A stretch of 64,000 bases of DNA from Bacteroides timonensis (GCF_000513195.1 NZ_CBVI010000001.1:186001-250000), one strand, 5' to 3'; shown: positions 44,402 to 54,535, counted from the stretch's first letter. A program made the numbers and translations. The notes: generated from the letters alone by a model not told the origin.

Positions 44402-45169
44402 TTATTCGACTGATAATTCCTTTAGTCTATCAAGCAAATAGGCCCGTTTACTCTCGCTTGTACCTTCTTCCCAATAACGGATAATACCTTTCTTATCTAC
44501 CAACAATGTAGTCGGTGTGACCTGTACTTTAAACAAATTGAAGAAAAATAATTCATCGGCAATATGCGTAAAAAGGAAAGGACGGTTTTCCACTATCTTC
44601 TTTATCTGTTCCGCTGTATTCCAGGTAGTAGAAAAATAAGTCACACCCGGACAGGTTTTCATCCATTCATTCAGTTCCGGCATCTCCTTGATACATGGTC
44701 TGCAACCAGTATGCCAATAGTTCAGCACGAAAGGCTTTCCAATGATATCCGCCTTCGTCCATACCCGCCCCGTCGTATCCTTTACCTTAAAGTCCGGGAA
44801 TGGTTTTCCTACCCATTTATCAAGAGTTACTGTATTAGTCGCTGCAATCGCCATTGGCTTTTGCGCTCCCGAACGGGAAATCCGCAATAATTCCTCTCCT
44901 CCGGGTACTTTTTCTACGGGAACCCGATATTTCATTGCATAGTCCGGTAAGGTTTTTCCTTTATTCAGACGTATTTCCAATGCGGTATGTCCTTCCCCAT
45001 CTGTCAGCATAATCATCTGGGCACCTTCATCAGTCCGAATTCCCGGAGGCATACCATTGAAAAAACATCCGTCAATGAGAACATACTTATCACTACTAGT
45101 TTGGGCGGAGCAAAGCCCCACCCAAACAAACATCATAGAGAGAAACAAAAAGAGAGAATTCCTTTTCAT
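44402..45169 (-). CDS. TlpA-family thioredoxin
   Basis: Signal peptide (1-22), an N-terminal module of about 100 residues, and a thioredoxin fold with WHTGCRPCIKEMPEL: the CRPC active site is intact. The typical cis-Pro region is QVTPTTLLVDKKG. It would act in the periplasm as a reductase or oxidase of disulfides. It lies 15 bp downstream of the BlaR1-like gene, so is in its operon. Confidence 0.9.
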   Translation of the reverse strand: MKRNSLFLFLSMMFVWVGLCSAQTSSDKYVLIDGCFFNGMPPGIRTDEGAQMIMLTDGEGHTALEIRLNKGKTLPDYAMKYRVPVEKVPGGEELLRISRSGAQKPMAIAATNTVTLDKWVGKPFPDFKVKDTTGRVWTKADIIGKPFVLNYWHTGCRPCIKEMPELNEWMKTCPGVTYFSTTWNTAEQIKKIVENRPFLFTHIADELFFFNLFKVQVTPTTLLVDKKGIIRYWEEGTSESKRAYLLDRLKELSVE

Positions 45170-45184
45170 ATAAAATATCTTTGA

Positions 45185-47416
45185 TTATTCATCTTTCAAA
45201 GTAACTGTCACCTTCGGCTCCGCCTTTACTTTAGCAGTTTTCATGCCAATATAAGAAACAACCAGTTTATCGCCTTTTGAAGCAGATAAGACAAAGCGAC
45301 CATCCACATCGGTTATACTGCCGCTTTTTGTTCCTTCTATCAGTATGGCAGCACCTATGACAGGTTCTCCGTCTTTATCCTGCACAATACCTTCCACTTT
45401 CATATCACCTTTGGCAGAAGTCTTCTCAACTCCTCTTTTGTCTTTGGTAGTGATATAAATCTGCCCCTTTCCATCTGTTCCTTTCTCAACACTCATGCTT
45501 TCAATTCTTTCAGCCGATACTACCTCACCTATGTCCGCTACGCTGGAATCAATTTTCACACCATCTACAAAAAAGGTCACATCTCCCCGGTTTGCCTTCT
45601 TACTATTTATATAGATACCTTGCACTCCATTGACAGTAGTAAATTTACCTGTACCTTTCACTCCCAAAACCACGGGATCATCTGTATTCTTTAGTGTATA
45701 GGTTTCTGATGAATGATATCCTTCTTTATCATCTTTTAAAGTGATCAATATAACTCCATTCTTGCCTTTTTCTCCATATATTGCAGTAGAAGCCGCATCC
45801 TTCAAGATGCTAAAACTCATTATCCTGTCTACATTTATTGCATTCAATATAGACTGGGTAACTTCTTTGCCATCCACTATAACCAAAGCACTATCCAATA
45901 AACTTCCAGGGCGTCTGCTCACTTCTACGGTACGGGAACTCTTCATCTCTCCCCCTTCCAGTCTGAACATTACCGGCAGTGTATACTTCACTGCTACCGC
46001 CTGTCCTTTCTGCATACCCGGTTTCCATTTCGGCATTGCTCCCACCAACCGGATAGCCTCAGCATCCAGATCTTTATCTACAGCACGAATCACTTTCGGA
46101 TCCGTCACATTTCCTCCCTTATCAATAATAAATTGTACCGTAACGCGTCCTTGTGTACCATTCTTCTTTGCAGCTTCAGGATAACGCATATTCTTCTGAA
46201 TATACTCCAACGCAGCAGCCATGCCACCCGGATACTCCGGCATTTGCTCCACCACCTCGAAGAAGGGAGTACCCTGTAGCTTCTCAGTCACTTCGACGGG
46301 GATATACTTCACCTCCACGGGTTTAGCTGTATCTTTCAGTGCTGGAGCTACCTGTACTGGCTCTTCCATAGTTTTTATGGCTTTTGCTTCCACAATTGCT
46401 GTCAAATCATTAACTTTGACGGCAGAAATGTCGTGCAAACGAGAGAAGAGCAAGCTTGCTTGTTCTATTCCGAGTGCATCCGACATTCTTGAAATCTCTT
46501 CTGCGGTTTCCGAGATTTCAGGACGGGCAAAAGCAGTTACTGCAATGGCAGCTACCGGAAGTATATATAAATACTTCAATCTTGCCCACGGATTCGATTT
46601 TTCTTTTAACATCATAGTGATACGTTTTTTAAGTTTACTGTGATTAAAGCTGTTGGCCATAGAGTAGAGCCTTGTGCCGACAGCTTTTTTAATTAATAAT
46701 AATTGATATTGTTTCGCGTCAACGCCTTTTTCAATCACCGTTTCATCCGCCTCATATTCATGGATATTCTGCAATTCCTGTTTCAGCAGCCACGAAGCCG
46801 GATTAAACCACTGGAAAAAGATGCAGATATCTGTTACCAGCAAATCCCACGAATGCCGGTTCTGTATATGAGCCAACTCATGAATAAGTATTTCCCGTCC
46901 ATTCTCATCCAAGTCTTTCTGTGAAATAACGATGTATTTCATCCAACTGAACGGAGCTATATCGCGGTCATGCACTATCAAAGTCACTTTCTCACCACCG
47001 TCAGTATATTTACTCAAGTCTTCTTTTCTGCCTGATCTTAACAAATTACCCAACTTCAGCAACGAATACCCATTACGAAAAGCAAAAAGTAAAATACCAG
47101 CCAAGTACACCAATAATGCAACCTGTATCCAAGTTACCGTCACTTCCTCTATCTGCAATTCCTCCACATTTGTAGTATTCATCATATCCGCCAGCATCAG
47201 CCACTGTTCCAGTGTCATCATAGTTTGATGAACCTCTGTCTGCTTCTCCACAGTAACTTCCACCAATGGCAAAAGACAAGATAGCAACAATATGCTCAAC
47301 AACGCTACCCGGTTGAAACGGTGAAACGTCTCACGGCTCAGTAACAAGCGGTAAAACAGGTAAAATACCGCCAAACAAACCGAAGACTTCAGTATATAGA
47401 CAAAGAAAATTCCCAT
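45185..47416 (-). CDS. BlaR1-type M56 metalloprotease fused to TonB-C and plug-like modules
   Basis: Residues 1-310 form an M56 protease: several membrane helices and HELAH (179-183) with a downstream EYEADE as zinc ligands. After a helix at about 285-300, residues about 375-480 match a TonB C-terminal domain (EYPGGMAAALEYIQKNMRYPE, GRVTVQFIIDKGG). Two plug-like segments follow (ILKDAASTAIYGEKGKNGVI; VTFFVDGVKI), then a carboxypeptidase-regulatory beta-sandwich (GTKSGSITDVDGRFVLSA). BlaR1 relatives sense cell-wall signals and cleave BlaI. The extra modules suggest it senses or energises the outer membrane; this is inferred. Confidence 0.9.
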   Translation of the reverse strand: MGIFFVYILKSSVCLAVFYLFYRLLLSRETFHRFNRVALLSILLLSCLLPLVEVTVEKQTEVHQTMMTLEQWLMLADMMNTTNVEELQIEEVTVTWIQVALLVYLAGILLFAFRNGYSLLKLGNLLRSGRKEDLSKYTDGGEKVTLIVHDRDIAPFSWMKYIVISQKDLDENGREILIHELAHIQNRHSWDLLVTDICIFFQWFNPASWLLKQELQNIHEYEADETVIEKGVDAKQYQLLLIKKAVGTRLYSMANSFNHSKLKKRITMMLKEKSNPWARLKYLYILPVAAIAVTAFARPEISETAEEISRMSDALGIEQASLLFSRLHDISAVKVNDLTAIVEAKAIKTMEEPVQVAPALKDTAKPVEVKYIPVEVTEKLQGTPFFEVVEQMPEYPGGMAAALEYIQKNMRYPEAAKKNGTQGRVTVQFIIDKGGNVTDPKVIRAVDKDLDAEAIRLVGAMPKWKPGMQKGQAVAVKYTLPVMFRLEGGEMKSSRTVEVSRRPGSLLDSALVIVDGKEVTQSILNAINVDRIMSFSILKDAASTAIYGEKGKNGVILITLKDDKEGYHSSETYTLKNTDDPVVLGVKGTGKFTTVNGVQGIYINSKKANRGDVTFFVDGVKIDSSVADIGEVVSAERIESMSVEKGTDGKGQIYITTKDKRGVEKTSAKGDMKVEGIVQDKDGEPVIGAAILIEGTKSGSITDVDGRFVLSASKGDKLVVSYIGMKTAKVKAEPKVTVTLKDE

Positions 47417-47446
47417 ATTAACGTACTATTTAATAATTTACAGCTA

Positions 47447-49312
47447 CTATTCCCCAGCCTTCAGTAGTTCTTCTTTCATCACCTCCGCACCGGGAAATCC
47501 GGTAACTTTATATGAGAGCTTCCCTTCCCGGTCTATCACAAAATAAGTAGGTATTCCCGGATACTCATATAGTTTACCTAATGCAGAACTCTGCTCATTC
47601 GTGATCCGATAGTGTATTCCATGAATATCAGGTATGGTGATTTTCCACTTCCCTTCAGGTGAACTTTCATCTGCTATATAGATATACACTACATCTTTCA
47701 ATTCTTCTTTCACCGGCTTCAGGCTATTCATAGCCCGCATACAAGGGCCACACCAAGTATTCCACATATCTATCAGAACCACCTTACCACGATAAGGACG
47801 GGTGACAACTGCCAATAGACTATCTGCAGTAACTGCCGTATCCAACAGGCAAGCTGTATAGCCGGTCTTATTCTTAACAGCCTCTAACCGAGCTTCAATA
47901 TCCGCATTCTTCTTCAAAAACAATTGCCGGATTGCTGGTGTATGGATGCTGTCCAATGTTAAACGTTCTTTAGGACTTAGCGGTAACTGCCGGCTTAAGT
48001 TAGAGGCAGCACGCATGCCCAGCATTATATCTACCCAAAGAGGATCTTGTACAAATCTGTCCCGAAGACTACTCGTTGCTGTTCTTACAAAGTCCGGATA
48101 ATAATTGTAATATTTCAGCTCAGGTGAATGCAAAACATCCAGTTCCAGAATCTCTTTGAAGTAGGAAGTACTGTCTACAGTCATATCCGCTCGCTTCACC
48201 CCTTTTTTACCTGAAATCATCGGAGCATAACTAAGGTTACTTTTATAATTATAGATACAACTAAAAAGACTCATATCCAGATTTACCCCAGCATAAGTAC
48301 GACTTGCCTGACTCAAATTCTTTTCTCCCTCCAATTGTTTCCTGAGAGTCTTATACTGCTTAAAAATATACTTCTTAAATGCCAATGGTGTCATCCCACA
48401 GATATCTGCACAGAAATTATCGTTACTACCAACTCTCATCATTCCTCCAATACGTAACAATTCTGTATTCAGCCCAGCATAATCGCCCTGATACCAAACC
48501 TGGGTCTCTTCATCCGTCCTCTGTTTTTCTCCAAACAAATGGCTTCGCAACCAAAAGATAGCGGGAAGATTCATCGTTATATCCAATTCACCACCTGGCA
48601 CAATAAACAAATAAAACTGACATCCAGCGACCCATAGAGTACAACCACAAGGTAACAATACATCGGTTTCATAATTGAAAGTTCCATCTTCCGCTACTTC
48701 TATTTGTTTACCAAAAAAATCAAAAAAGAACCACGCCGAATTGTAGAACAACAGCTTCACACCGTATTCCGGTTTATACCCCAGTAATCTACCTTTTACA
48801 ATAGCTTTATCGGCCTTCAGTTCAGGTATCGGTAAGGGTAGAGTATAATCCAACTGTTGGTGTAACACTTCTTCGGGCACATCTACCTGAGGTTTCTTAC
48901 CGTCTAAACGTACACCATAGACATTCCAACCTTCATCGCTGCCCGGCATTTCAATAAAATCAAAGCTTTCCGTCTCTTGTGGAAGTGGAGCAAATTTCAA
49001 CGTTGCCGCCATTTCACCAGAAGCAGGAAGACGCGTCCACTCTTCCTTCTGCGAAAAGCCCTCACTATTATAAAGAGCGTACTTTTTATCTGCCACACAT
49101 AATACGGCAGTCGAGTCTATCCTCACCCCTTCGCCTGGCCTATTATAAATCTTCACTTCAAGCCAAGTAGTATCTTTTCCTAATGTCACCTTCTCTATTT
49201 CAAGGCTACGCGTATTCGTTGCCATGAAATAAGGAGCTTTCACAACCTTTTTCGCCTGCAAACCTACGCAAACAGCTATCAATACAAAATAAGTTATAGC
49301 TATGCTTTTCAT
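47447..49312 (-). CDS. Large TlpA-like periplasmic thioredoxin
   Basis: A signal peptide starts at ATG 49312 (MKSIAITYFVLIAVCVG); the longer in-frame start overlaps blaI and is not supported by the signal. A central region of about 400 residues has no recognised family, apart from an N-terminal beta-sandwich-like part. The C-terminal 130 residues are a thioredoxin fold with WNTWCGPCMRAMNSL. Similar large TlpA proteins with DUF4369 occur across Bacteroidetes. Between blaI and the BlaR1-like gene in the same operon. Confidence 0.87.
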   Translation of the reverse strand: MKSIAITYFVLIAVCVGLQAKKVVKAPYFMATNTRSLEIEKVTLGKDTTWLEVKIYNRPGEGVRIDSTAVLCVADKKYALYNSEGFSQKEEWTRLPASGEMAATLKFAPLPQETESFDFIEMPGSDEGWNVYGVRLDGKKPQVDVPEEVLHQQLDYTLPLPIPELKADKAIVKGRLLGYKPEYGVKLLFYNSAWFFFDFFGKQIEVAEDGTFNYETDVLLPCGCTLWVAGCQFYLFIVPGGELDITMNLPAIFWLRSHLFGEKQRTDEETQVWYQGDYAGLNTELLRIGGMMRVGSNDNFCADICGMTPLAFKKYIFKQYKTLRKQLEGEKNLSQASRTYAGVNLDMSLFSCIYNYKSNLSYAPMISGKKGVKRADMTVDSTSYFKEILELDVLHSPELKYYNYYPDFVRTATSSLRDRFVQDPLWVDIMLGMRAASNLSRQLPLSPKERLTLDSIHTPAIRQLFLKKNADIEARLEAVKNKTGYTACLLDTAVTADSLLAVVTRPYRGKVVLIDMWNTWCGPCMRAMNSLKPVKEELKDVVYIYIADESSPEGKWKITIPDIHGIHYRITNEQSSALGKLYEYPGIPTYFVIDREGKLSYKVTGFPGAEVMKEELLKAGE

Positions 49313-49334
49313 AATTCTTGGCATTTTAAAGTTT

Positions 49335-49697
49335 CTATTTCGTTCCTCTCTCCACTTCTGCAATCAACTGCTTCAGGTCCTCCAACGAAATATCTTCTTC
49401 TTTTACCAACGATGATACTGCGCTGAGATATGAATTATTGAAGTACTTACTAATCACTTTCTTCAGCGTTCCCTTACTGAAGTCTTCCTTATTCACCACA
49501 GCATAATACTGGTACGTATTACCGTAAGTCTTATGTGCCAGGAAACCTTTATCTTCCAATCCCCTCACAATCGTGGACAGCGTATTGAAATGCGGCTTCG
49601 GTTCTTCATAGAAAGCCAGCATCTCCTTCACAAACAACGGACCTTTCTCCCAGAAAAATCCCATGATTTCCTCTTCTTTCGCAGTCAATCCTTTCAT
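49335..49697 (-). CDS. BlaI/MecI/CopY-family repressor
   Basis: The protein starts MKGLTAKEEEIMGFFWEKGP and has the winged-helix KPHFNTLSTIVRGLEDKGF, typical of BlaI (120 aa). It should repress its own operon until its BlaR1-like partner cleaves it. The partner is two genes downstream. An inverted-repeat operator lies directly upstream (49723-49749). Confidence 0.93.
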   Translation of the reverse strand: MKGLTAKEEEIMGFFWEKGPLFVKEMLAFYEEPKPHFNTLSTIVRGLEDKGFLAHKTYGNTYQYYAVVNKEDFSKGTLKKVISKYFNNSYLSAVSSLVKEEDISLEDLKQLIAEVERGTK

Positions 49698-49722
49698 AAC
49701 TCTTCATTTGTTTTTCGCAAAG

Positions 49723-49749
49723 AACTAAAATATTTAGTTTATAAACTAA
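49723..49749. promoter_or_regulatory. Probable BlaI operator
   Basis: TTAGTTTATAAACTAA (49734-49749) is a perfect 16-bp palindrome, overlapping a second one, AACTAAA-ATA-TTTAGTT (49723-49739). It lies between the blaI start and the divergent hemerythrin gene, so it could control both. Confidence 0.65.
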
Positions 49750-49863
49750 TTTTTCTCGTTAAATAAGACTAAACACAAAATACCTACATATAGCGATTGC
49801 AATTCCCGAGGGAAATCCGTTACTTTGCACACGAATAAATAAAGAAAGAAAGGATAATCTGCA

Positions 49864-50568
49864 ATGAATGAACCGCATAAGTATTGCGCCACAGACAAAA
49901 TGAGCGACCTTATCTGTGATAACTACTCCTTATTAATGGTTATGAGCCGTTTCGGCCTGTCCTTAGGATTCGGAGACAAGAGTGTAAAGGACGTTTGTGA
50001 AGCACAAGGCGTAGACTACCGTACCTTTCTCGCAGTAGCCAATTTCATCAGTGAAGAACAATATACTTATAGTGGAGAGGAAAACGTATTTTCCATCTCA
50101 GCCCTCATGGATTACCTGAAACGGGCGCACACTTACTTTCTCGATTTTAAATTACCTGTTATCCGTCGTAAGCTCATCGAATCTATCGATTGCTCAGGTT
50201 CGGATAATATTGCCTATCTCATTCTGAAATTCTTCGATGAATATGCCAAAGAGGTACGCCGCCACATGGAATATGAAAACGAGGCTGTGTTCACTTATGT
50301 CGAAAAACTACTCGAAGGCAAACTTGCAGAGGACTATGATATAGCAACCTTTGCCAGTAAGCATAATCAGATTGAATCCAAGCTGACAGAACTGAAAAAT
50401 ATTATCATTAAGTATTATCCCGAGAAAGAGAACAACAACAAGCTCAATGCTGTTCTTTTCGATATCTTCAACTGTGAGCATGACCTTGCTTCACACTGCC
50501 AAGTAGAAGACTATATGTTTGTTCCCGCCGTGGCACAACTGGAAAGGAGAATGAAAAATGAACAATAA
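49864..50568 (+). CDS. Hemerythrin HHE-domain protein (ScdA/YtfE-like)
   Basis: A 234-residue helical protein. Histidines in KRAHTYFLDFK, EVRRHMEYENE, ASKHNQIESK and CEHDLASHCQVED match the di-iron site of the hemerythrin/HHE family that repairs iron-sulfur clusters after oxidative or nitrosative damage. The N-terminal 80 residues resemble a DUF542/RIC-type domain without the usual Cys-Pro-Cys start. It overlaps the next gene by 11 bp. Confidence 0.85.
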   Translation: MNEPHKYCATDKMSDLICDNYSLLMVMSRFGLSLGFGDKSVKDVCEAQGVDYRTFLAVANFISEEQYTYSGEENVFSISALMDYLKRAHTYFLDFKLPVIRRKLIESIDCSGSDNIAYLILKFFDEYAKEVRRHMEYENEAVFTYVEKLLEGKLAEDYDIATFASKHNQIESKLTELKNIIIKYYPEKENNNKLNAVLFDIFNCEHDLASHCQVEDYMFVPAVAQLERRMKNEQ

Positions 50569-51175
50569 TGTTTCTTCTATAAAAATAGCAGTTGCAGAGA
50601 CTTCAGTCATCATCCGGAGTGGACTTACAACAGTACTAAAGCGTTTGCCCAACCTGAATGTACACCCAATAGAAATCTCTTCCCCGGAATCTCTACAGAG
50701 CTACATCCACTTGAACACACCGGATATCCTCATTGTCAATCCAACCTTCGGCAGTTGGTTTGACATTACAACGTTCAAAACAGAAAATGGAAAGGTAGAA
50801 ACTAAATATCTGGCACTTGTATGCTCGGTCATCGACAATAATTCACTAAAAGAGTACGACGACCACCTCTCTATCTGCGATGATACAGAAATAATCTCCA
50901 CTAAAATAAACCAATTGCTTTGCACCGACGAAGAAAAAGAGAAAGAAAACGAGCAGGAAACGCTCAGCCAGCGTGAAAAAGAAATAATAACCTGCGTTGT
51001 GAAAGGCATGACCAATAAAGCCATCGCCGACCAACTTTACCTTTCCATCCATACCGTTATCACCCACCGTCGGAACATCGCCCGCAAACTACAAATACAT
51101 TCTCCGGCAGGTCTCACCATTTACGCTATTGTGAATAAGTTAGTGGAATTGCAGGACATCAAGGATAATCTATAA
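50558..51175 (+). CDS. LuxR-family regulator with a receiver lacking the phospho-Asp
   Basis: N-terminal receiver-like fold (IKIAVAETSVIIRSGLTTVL; about residues 8-27) in which the normal phosphorylated Asp position reads ILIVNPTFG (Asn instead of Asp). The C-terminal HTH is standard: LSQREKEIITCVVKGMTNKAIADQLYLSIHTVITHRRNI. It should work without phosphorylation, controlled by another signal, perhaps via the hemerythrin protein with which it is coupled. Confidence 0.87.
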   Translation: MNNNVSSIKIAVAETSVIIRSGLTTVLKRLPNLNVHPIEISSPESLQSYIHLNTPDILIVNPTFGSWFDITTFKTENGKVETKYLALVCSVIDNNSLKEYDDHLSICDDTEIISTKINQLLCTDEEKEKENEQETLSQREKEIITCVVKGMTNKAIADQLYLSIHTVITHRRNIARKLQIHSPAGLTIYAIVNKLVELQDIKDNL

Positions 51176-51357
51176 AAAGTGCAGAAATTGAAGAAGTACA
51201 TATCAAAGACCCGGACGAGGTAAAAGCAATATTGAAGCTGTCAGATTACGGACGTTTGGGAAATGAAGTCTGGAAAATAGTACATAACACCAAATGGAGC
51301 GTAGTAAATAGCAATGGGAAATACATCATCGGAGCACTGAATAAGACACGAAAGTAG
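51169..51357 (+). pseudogene. Remnant reading frame without a start (about 62 codons)
   Basis: The frame reads KSAEIEEVHIKDPDEVKAIL, then LKLSDYGRLGNEVWKIV and NGKYIIGALNKTRK before a stop at 51357. There is no usable ATG, and a stop lies just upstream in frame at 51166. The amphipathic, codon-like composition suggests a truncated gene end. Family not recognised. Confidence 0.4.
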
Positions 51358-51404
51358 GAATAAAGCGGTGTAAAACCAGTAGCAAAAACTGATACTGATT
51401 ATCA

Positions 51405-51497
51405 ATACTTTACAAGAAGTCAACATCCTGTCGACAAGAAGCTAACTCCTTGTCGACAAACTCTTAACTTCTTGTCGGCAGGGTATTGATACTTTGA
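51405..51497. repeat. Self-similar array built on CTTGTCGACAA
   Basis: CCTGTCGACAAGAAG, CCTTGTCGACAAACTC and CTTCTTGTCGGCAGG succeed each other within an outer inverted pair ATCAATAC / GTATTGAT. The stretch 51358-51742 otherwise shows no gene. Confidence 0.65.
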
Positions 51498-51742
51498 TAT
51501 TACGACCGACTATACAACTTCTATATAGGCTTGTCTGTTTTATAAAATCGTCAATTCAATAAATATTTCTACCTATTTCGCTAAATTTTCCCCCTTTAAC
51601 CCAACATTTTCCCGTTTTTTTGCATCATCTAAGTGATATATTCTTATAGCAAAAAACTATTTTTTGTTTAAGTGCTCATTGTATTATGAAACAAAATTTT
51701 AGAAGAAAAGAAATAAACTAAAAAACACATATATTTTACATC

Positions 51743-54535
51743 ATGAAAAAACGTTTCATATTTTTAGCAATATTATTAGTACAACATATTGTACATGCCG
51801 CCTCTGCTGACGGCAAAGTCGTGCAGAAGGATACAGCTTTCTACAGCTTTGACGAATCAGTGGTAAACGGTACTAGCGGAGTTCCACTGGGAGGATTTGG
51901 TTGCGGAGGAATAAAATTTAATGCAAACAATGGAACTTTTTCCGCTATGGTGCGTCCTCCCGCTGATGCGTATGATTTTGCTCCTGTTACCGGAGCTGCT
52001 TTTTCGTTGCGAGTGATTGACGATAATACTCAAGGCAACTCCCATAGACTTAAGGCTTCGCTTACTAATAACCGGCCAAATGATGACGCTGTGTGGCCGC
52101 TGCATTATGTTGATTTCGGAGTTATAGATGGGGTAAAAGTCAAAATGGTAGGTATTTCCCCCATAGATCCTAATCACAATACTAACAATATGCACCTTCC
52201 ATATGCCCTCTATGAAATTAGTCTCACTAACACTATGAAGCATGAGGTTAATGGCGCATTATCATTAATGTGGCATTCAAACGGCAAGACGTTTCAGAAT
52301 GTCAAACATTACGGAATAAGTAATGATGAATGGAGCATATTGGCATGCGGCATGGAAAAGAAAATGAAAGTGTCAAGCGATCTTCTATCCGGAAAAGGTG
52401 ATGGCTTGGTAACTGCGACAGCCAAGCTTTCTCCGGGAGAAACCAAGCACGTTCGATTTGTAGTGGCATGGTATAACAGGGAGGATCCTGAGCTTGGATA
52501 TTACATGAACCTGTATGACAATCCGGAAACAATAGCGCACCATGGTCTGAATGTATTTGACAAACTTAAAGATAATGCTGAGAAACTCGTAAACGGAATG
52601 CGCGCTTCCAATCTTCCGGAATGGATTAAGAATCAGACTCTGAACGCACTCGCCTCCATTGTGATCAATTCAATGTACAAGAAAGACGGACGCGTGGCGT
52701 TTGCTGAAGGACAATGGACATGTTTCGGAACTATGGATCAGATGTGGATCGCACGACAAATAATGTATCAGTTTGTGCCTTATTACGCATGGCAAGAACT
52801 TGAATATTGGGGGCGCACACAAATGAACAATGGCCAGATTCACCATGATTTCAATTTGATGGATGCAAAAGACCAGAGAGCTAAACGGTCGGAACTTGTG
52901 GCATGGGATGACACAGAACATCAGGATTACCGAAACATCCAGAAATGGGTAGACTTAAACTCCGGGCTCATCATATCTGTGTTTGAGGCGTATCGTTACA
53001 CAGGCGACAAGGACAGATTCGTTAAACTTTAGCCCTATGTAAAAAAAGCCGGACAGCGTATTCTTGACCAAGTGAAGCTGTACGGAAGTAAAAAATACCC
53101 TTATACATTTGAAGGTTCCGAGAATTCTTACGATGCCGGAGGAAATCCGGATCCATATAACGCCACGCTTTCCGTTGTTGCATATAAGTTGATGACGCAA
53201 ATGGCGGCCTCCATGTCAGATAAAAAACTTCAATCACTATATCAATCCGCTTATGAACAGGCTCGCAAAGGATTCCAATCCCGCTATATACGAGACAAAG
53301 AACCCTTTATGGGCAAGCATTGCGAATCGGTAAGCACCGGACAATGGTTGGCTCTTCATCTCAAGCTTGGTGAGATTATGGATGCTGAGGATACTGATTA
53401 CATACTTAATAAGCTTGATAATTTCTATTATCCTTACTATTGGGGACTTGGTTATCCTCAGGGTACATATGACGAATGGACTCCCTATATACTTGCACAT
53501 TATGGAGGACTGATGCTCAACACCGGTCAGTTCGACCGTTGGTATGTGATGCAAAAGGACGGCTATATGCGTCAGTATATGAACCGTGACAAAGTGTTCG
53601 CACACCCGCTCAACATTCTCCCGATTGTTACCGAGTCCAATTTTGTTTCCGATAGCTATAGAAGTAAGATGCAATACATCAGCATCCCCGCAATATGGAG
53701 AAACTATTACAATGTAATAGGATTCCACAGGGACGCTAATACTAAAGAATTATGGTTGGAACCGATACTATATCCAGCAATGAGCGAATCTTTGAAAAAC
53801 GCTTATTTTATTACTCCACAGACTTCCGGTACTATTGATTGTGAAGAGAGCGTCGCCAATAGGATGATGAAGAGAAAGATAGTGATGAAAACAGAAAACC
53901 CGATGGAAGTCTCCCGCTTATATCTTAAGAATGACTTTCAAAGTGATATCAGGATTGAGGTCAACGGTAAGCCGATGAAATATATTGAGACTGGTTCCGG
54001 ATATGCGAAGAAATTATTTGTAAATCTTGATGGCAAATCATATTCCAAGATAGACGTCAAGGTAGAAGGAGTATATAAGGTCCCCTCTTCCAGTACTCCC
54101 GCTAAGCCTGAGAAACCCCTTACACTTGCCTATGAACCCAATAAGTTGTCTCCGTTTGAACTTATTCCGGCGTATATGGCTGATAAGCAAGCGGGTATTG
54201 AAGTTAAGCAAAATGCCGACGGGGAAAAGTATGTCACCTCTTGCAATAATTTTGACTATATGCTCTTCTCCAATATGGATTTTGGCAGACAAGGTGCCAC
54301 CGAAATACTGTTGGAGGTTAATAATTCCAACAAAGAGGCTGCCGAGATTGAGATTGTACTAGACGATACATCAGGCTCAATCGTGGGTACATGCAGAATT
54401 GAAAGTACCGGTTCAGGATGGCATATGGTATCCTGTCCCGTGAAGAAAACCAAAAGCGTCCATAACGTTATATTGAGATTCTTTGGTCCGCATCCCGACA
54501 ATCTTTTGGATCTTAGGAGCATACATTTTAAATAA
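51743..54535 (+). pseudogene. GH116-like glycosidase with C-terminal CBM6, split by an in-frame amber codon
   Basis: Both parts are in the same frame: 51743-53032 encodes a signal peptide and the GBA2/GH116 N-terminal domain (VPLGGFGCGGIKF), and after TAG at 53030-53032 the frame runs on to 54535 with NSYDAGGNPDPYNAT, YWGLGYPQGTYDEWTPY and a CBM6-like end (STGSGWHMVSCPVK). The junction reads ...RFVKL-stop-PYVKKAGQR. An intact form would be 930 residues acting on glucosides or xylosides in the periplasm or outside. Either a nonsense mutation or, less likely, read-through. RF1 is present, so UAG should stop translation. Confidence 0.85.

Noticed and set aside
47447..49363. Start of the large TlpA-like protein at 49363
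   Set aside because: It would overlap blaI by 29 bp and place charged residues before the signal peptide; the ATG at 49312 begins a proper signal.
53022..53237. Small reverse-strand frames inside the glycosidase gene
   Set aside because: They mirror the coding strand, lack starts with plausible ribosome sites and match nothing.
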